From assembly GCA_007123695.1 (NCBI GenBank), contig SLGN01000208.1:1-8155 (forward strand): DNA of 8,155 nt, in the 5' to 3' direction. A program made the translations under genes and the position numbers. The notes under the pieces were generated by a model. The model did not search any database. It was not told where the DNA came from and worked only from the letters and a program-made list of their open reading frames with translations. Source of the DNA: Verrucomicrobiales bacterium. GTDB lineage: Bacteria > Verrucomicrobiota > Verrucomicrobiia > Verrucomicrobiales > DEV007. Each line of letters begins with the position of its first letter. Position 1 is the first letter of the stretch. Of the stretch, positions 6,826 through 8,155 are shown piece after piece.

Positions 6826-7866
6826 TCAGTCCTCCAGCACGAAATCGCGGAGGTAGTCGCGGAGAATCTCGGCGACCGGCCTCGGCGCGGGCAGTCCGAG
6901 CGCGAGGGCGCGGGATCCGTCGGTGGCGGTGGGCCAGGTATCGACGATGGCCTGGATCGCGGGATCCGGCTCGTCGAGGACGAGGCCGGGCAGGATTCCG
7001 AACTCGGCCGCGACCTGCTCCATCGCCGCGATGCCCTCGGCAACGGCGATGCGATGGCTGGGCAGCACGTAGGCCCTGTCGTCGCCGAGCCGGGCGGGAT
7101 CGGCATCGTGGAGCGCGACGAAGGATTCGACCACGTCGCGGTAGCCGATGACGGGGTGGCATTGGTCGCGGTGGACGGGAAGACGGCAGGGCTGCCCCCC
7201 GAGAGGCTCGCGGAACATTCCGCTCGCCCAACTGGAGGCGGCGGCATTGGGCTTGCCGGGCCGGACGATCACGGTGGGCAACCGGGCCGAGCGTCCGTCG
7301 AGAAAGCCCTTCCGCGAGTAGTCGTTGATCATCAGCTCGAGGATGGCCTTGGTCATGCCGTAGGTCGTCTGCGGCGTGCGTTTCGTGGCGTCGCCGACCC
7401 GGTCGGGCATGTCGTCGCCGCCGTAGGTCGCGACGCTGCTGGCGAAGACGAGCCGGGGCCGCCCGCTGCGCCGCCTCAAAGTTTCGAGAAGATGCCGCCC
7501 GCCGTCGAGATTGGCGCGCAATGCGTCGTCGAAGCGCTCTTCGCATTCGCCGCTGACCATGGAGGCGAGGTGGAAGACGGCCACGTCGTCCCGGTCGATG
7601 GCGGCGTCGACGGCATCTCGGTCGCCCATGTCACCACCCAACAGGGTCAGGTCGATGGTTTGACCCTGTTGACCCGTCCCCGGCGCAGTGGAGCCTGCGG
7701 CGGCGGCCAGCTCCTCGGCCAAGGGTCCGAAGCTCGCGTCGAAAAGCACGATGGAATCGACGGCTTCGGGTTCGCCCGAAGGGCCGACGAGGGAACCTCG
7801 CTCGAGTAGGCGCTTGGCGAGCTGGCTGCCGAGGAATCCACCTCCGCCGGTGATGACGACTTTCAT
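6826..7866 (-). CDS. denD: NAD-dependent D-erythronate dehydrogenase-like SDR/epimerase-family protein
   Basis: This 346-residue cytoplasmic enzyme belongs to the extended short-chain dehydrogenase (NAD-dependent epimerase/dehydratase) family. The nucleotide-binding motif is ITGGGGFLG (G7, G10, G13). The catalytic group is S143/S144 with Y169 and K173 in YGMTK. Diagnostic blocks of D-erythronate dehydrogenases are present: FHLASMVSGECEERFD (98-113), NLDGGRHLLE, NDYSRKGFLDGR (181-192), LPTVIVRPGKPNAAAS (196-211) and SGMFREPLGG (215-224). DenD oxidises D-erythronate to 2-oxo-tetronate in a catabolic route. That activity is inferred from these blocks. Its usual partners (an OtnK-type kinase, an OtnC-type aldolase) are not in the window. 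Residues about 45-77 form a longer loop than I expect, and their DNA contains an 11-bp inverted repeat. The ATG at 7866 puts the Rossmann motif at the N-terminus. The frame is open 53 codons further upstream, but that stretch is Pro/Ala/Arg-rich and unlike the family. No Shine-Dalgarno is visible. Confidence 0.85.
   Translation of the reverse strand: MKVVITGGGGFLGSQLAKRLLERGSLVGPSGEPEAVDSIVLFDASFGPLAEELAAAAGSTAPGTGQQGQTIDLTLLGGDMGDRDAVDAAIDRDDVAVFHLASMVSGECEERFDDALRANLDGGRHLLETLRRRSGRPRLVFASSVATYGGDDMPDRVGDATKRTPQTTYGMTKAILELMINDYSRKGFLDGRSARLPTVIVRPGKPNAAASSWASGMFREPLGGQPCRLPVHRDQCHPVIGYRDVVESFVALHDADPARLGDDRAYVLPSHRIAVAEGIAAMEQVAAEFGILPGLVLDEPDPAIQAIVDTWPTATDGSRALALGLPAPRPVAEILRDYLRDFVLED
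7639..7671. repeat. Perfect 11-bp inverted repeat inside denD
   Basis: The arms are caacagggtca (7639-7649) and tgaccctgttg (7661-7671), a perfect match around an 11-nt loop. It lies in coding DNA, covering DenD residues about 66-76. The local codons (CAA, GGT, TTG) are less GC-rich than those around them. It could form an mRNA hairpin, be a protein-binding dyad, or be a small insertion. The structure is read directly; any function is unknown. Confidence 0.6.
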
Positions 7867-7886
7867 GCTGGGGATAGGGACGATGA

Positions 7887-7909
7887 CCCCGAGGCACACC
7901 GCCTCGGGG
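7887..7909. repeat. Stem-loop just upstream of denD
   Basis: Arms ccccgaggc (7887-7895) and gcctcgggg (7901-7909) pair perfectly over 9 bp with a 5-nt loop. The near arm is about 20 nt upstream of the denD ATG, so the hairpin would sit in the denD leader RNA near the ribosome landing site if transcription starts further upstream. It could be an attenuating leader structure or an operator. It has no T tract on either side that would make it a standard terminator. Confidence 0.45.
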
Positions 7910-7949
7910 GAGCCGGAAGCTTGGGCGCGTTCCCCGTCGATGGCAAGGG

Positions 7950-7977
7950 GCGAGTGCAGCCCGGCCGGGCGCCTCGC
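7950..7977. repeat. GC-rich nested dyad in the divergent intergenic region
   Basis: A perfect 12-bp palindrome, gcccggccgggc (7959-7970), is flanked by outer arms gcgag (7950-7954) and ctcgc (7973-7977). The symmetry is compatible with an operator for a dimeric regulator or with an RNA hairpin. GC-rich palindromes arise easily by chance at this composition. Confidence 0.35.
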
Positions 7978-8041
7978 CGCACCCGCACCTGGTGGAACCA
8001 CCTGCGGCCTCGAGTGGAGCTGCAACCCAGAACACCAAAAC

Positions 8042-8069
8042 GTGTAACCCCAACCCGAAAAGTGTTACC
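8042..8069 (+). promoter_or_regulatory. Spaced repeat gtgtwacc upstream of the secreted-protein gene
   Basis: The words gtgtaacc (8042-8049) and gtgttacc (8062-8069) differ at one base and start 20 bp apart, about two helical turns. An aacac at 8031-8035 is the inverse of the gtgtt in the second copy. This spacing suits a pair of regulator sites on one DNA face. The second copy continues into tatgtattgac, which also recalls some insertion-sequence ends. No good sigma-70 promoter was found beside it. Confidence 0.3.
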
Positions 8070-8083
8070 TATGTATTGACGGC

Positions 8084-8100
8084 ACCGTCCACCGTCCACC
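8084..8100 (+). repeat. Tandem 7-bp repeat before the last gene
   Basis: The unit accgtcc is repeated in tandem at 8084-8090 and 8091-8097, followed by a partial acc (8098-8100). It lies in the leader directly before the ATG at 8111, where a Shine-Dalgarno would be expected but is absent. Confidence 0.4.
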
Positions 8101-8110
8101 GATCCCCACG

Positions 8111-8155
8111 ATGAAGATTTCACGAAGATTCCTCCCCCTCGCCATCCTTGCCATC
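8111..8155 (+). CDS. Start of a probable secreted or membrane protein (partial, runs off the window)
   Basis: Only 15 codons are present. They read MKISRRFLPLAILAI: a basic N-region (K2, R5, R6) followed by the beginning of a hydrophobic core, as in a Sec signal peptide or a first membrane segment. The gene is divergent from denD and shares the 244-bp intergenic region 7867-8110 with it. Family and function cannot be determined. The start is inferred from the signal-like pattern, because no Shine-Dalgarno is seen. Confidence 0.5.
   Translation, partial: MKISRRFLPLAILAI

Noticed and set aside
6806..6829. ctgag/ctcag hairpin at the rsmB-denD convergence as a bidirectional terminator
   Set aside because: The stem is only 5 bp with a 14-nt loop and no T tract on either strand, so it is too weak to call.
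5614..7809. A 731-codon plus-strand frame across rsmB and antisense to denD
   Set aside because: It overlaps rsmB in another frame and denD on the opposite strand. The translation is Ser/Pro/Arg low complexity, then changes character where it crosses between genes, as expected for a shadow frame.
7867..8025. A 53-codon N-terminal extension of denD
   Set aside because: The Rossmann motif should start within the first residues of the protein. The extension is Pro/Ala/Arg-rich and contains the intergenic hairpins.
1..8155. tRNA, rRNA, CRISPR array, toxin-antitoxin or defence cluster
   Set aside because: No cloverleaf, spaced repeat array or small gene pair was seen on either strand. The genes are a transposase, housekeeping DNA/RNA enzymes and one catabolic enzyme.

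Overview
The window looks like chromosomal DNA from a GC-rich bacterium, most likely of the Verrucomicrobiota. The basis is recognition of protein families from memory, not a search. The REP-associated transposase carries a C-terminal block (RVRYF..GAVIGS..FV, then GPKRKTGARRMRG) that I associate with copies common in that phylum. In addition, most start codons have no Shine-Dalgarno sequence. A close relative in another GC-rich phylum cannot be excluded.

Layout, left to right: (1) 1-194 is a non-coding leader with a locally AT-rich stretch (about 113-150). (2) 195-1304 (+) encodes an intact REP-associated tyrosine transposase (RAYT, HUH/Y1 nuclease). (3) 1385-2566 (+) is dprA, the ssDNA-binding RecA loader of natural transformation. 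(4) 2633-5296 (+) is a type IA topoisomerase of the topoisomerase III (TopB) type, with two C-terminal zinc/Crpt-type repeats and a lysine/alanine tail. (5) 5583-6809 (+) is rsmB, the 16S rRNA m5C methyltransferase. (6) 6826-7866 (-) is a short-chain dehydrogenase/epimerase-fold enzyme that closely resembles D-erythronate dehydrogenase (DenD) and converges on rsmB. (7) 7867-8110 is a divergent intergenic region rich in dyads and short repeats. (8) 8111 onward (+) is the first 15 codons of a probable secreted protein, cut by the window edge.

dprA and topB are 66 bp apart on the same strand and probably share a transcript. dprA next to a type IA topoisomerase is a familiar bacterial arrangement, but here the partner is of the TopB rather than the TopA type. 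rsmB lies 286 bp further on and has a candidate promoter of its own. denD is an isolated catabolic gene, and its operon partners are not visible.

I see no convincing new multi-gene system. The points most worth following up are the RAYT with its conserved but uncharacterised C-terminal half and foreign-looking codon use, the C-rich Shine-Dalgarno-less leaders, the perfect 11-bp inverted repeat inside denD, and the structured denD/secreted-gene intergenic region. No tRNA, rRNA, CRISPR array or complete insertion sequence was seen.
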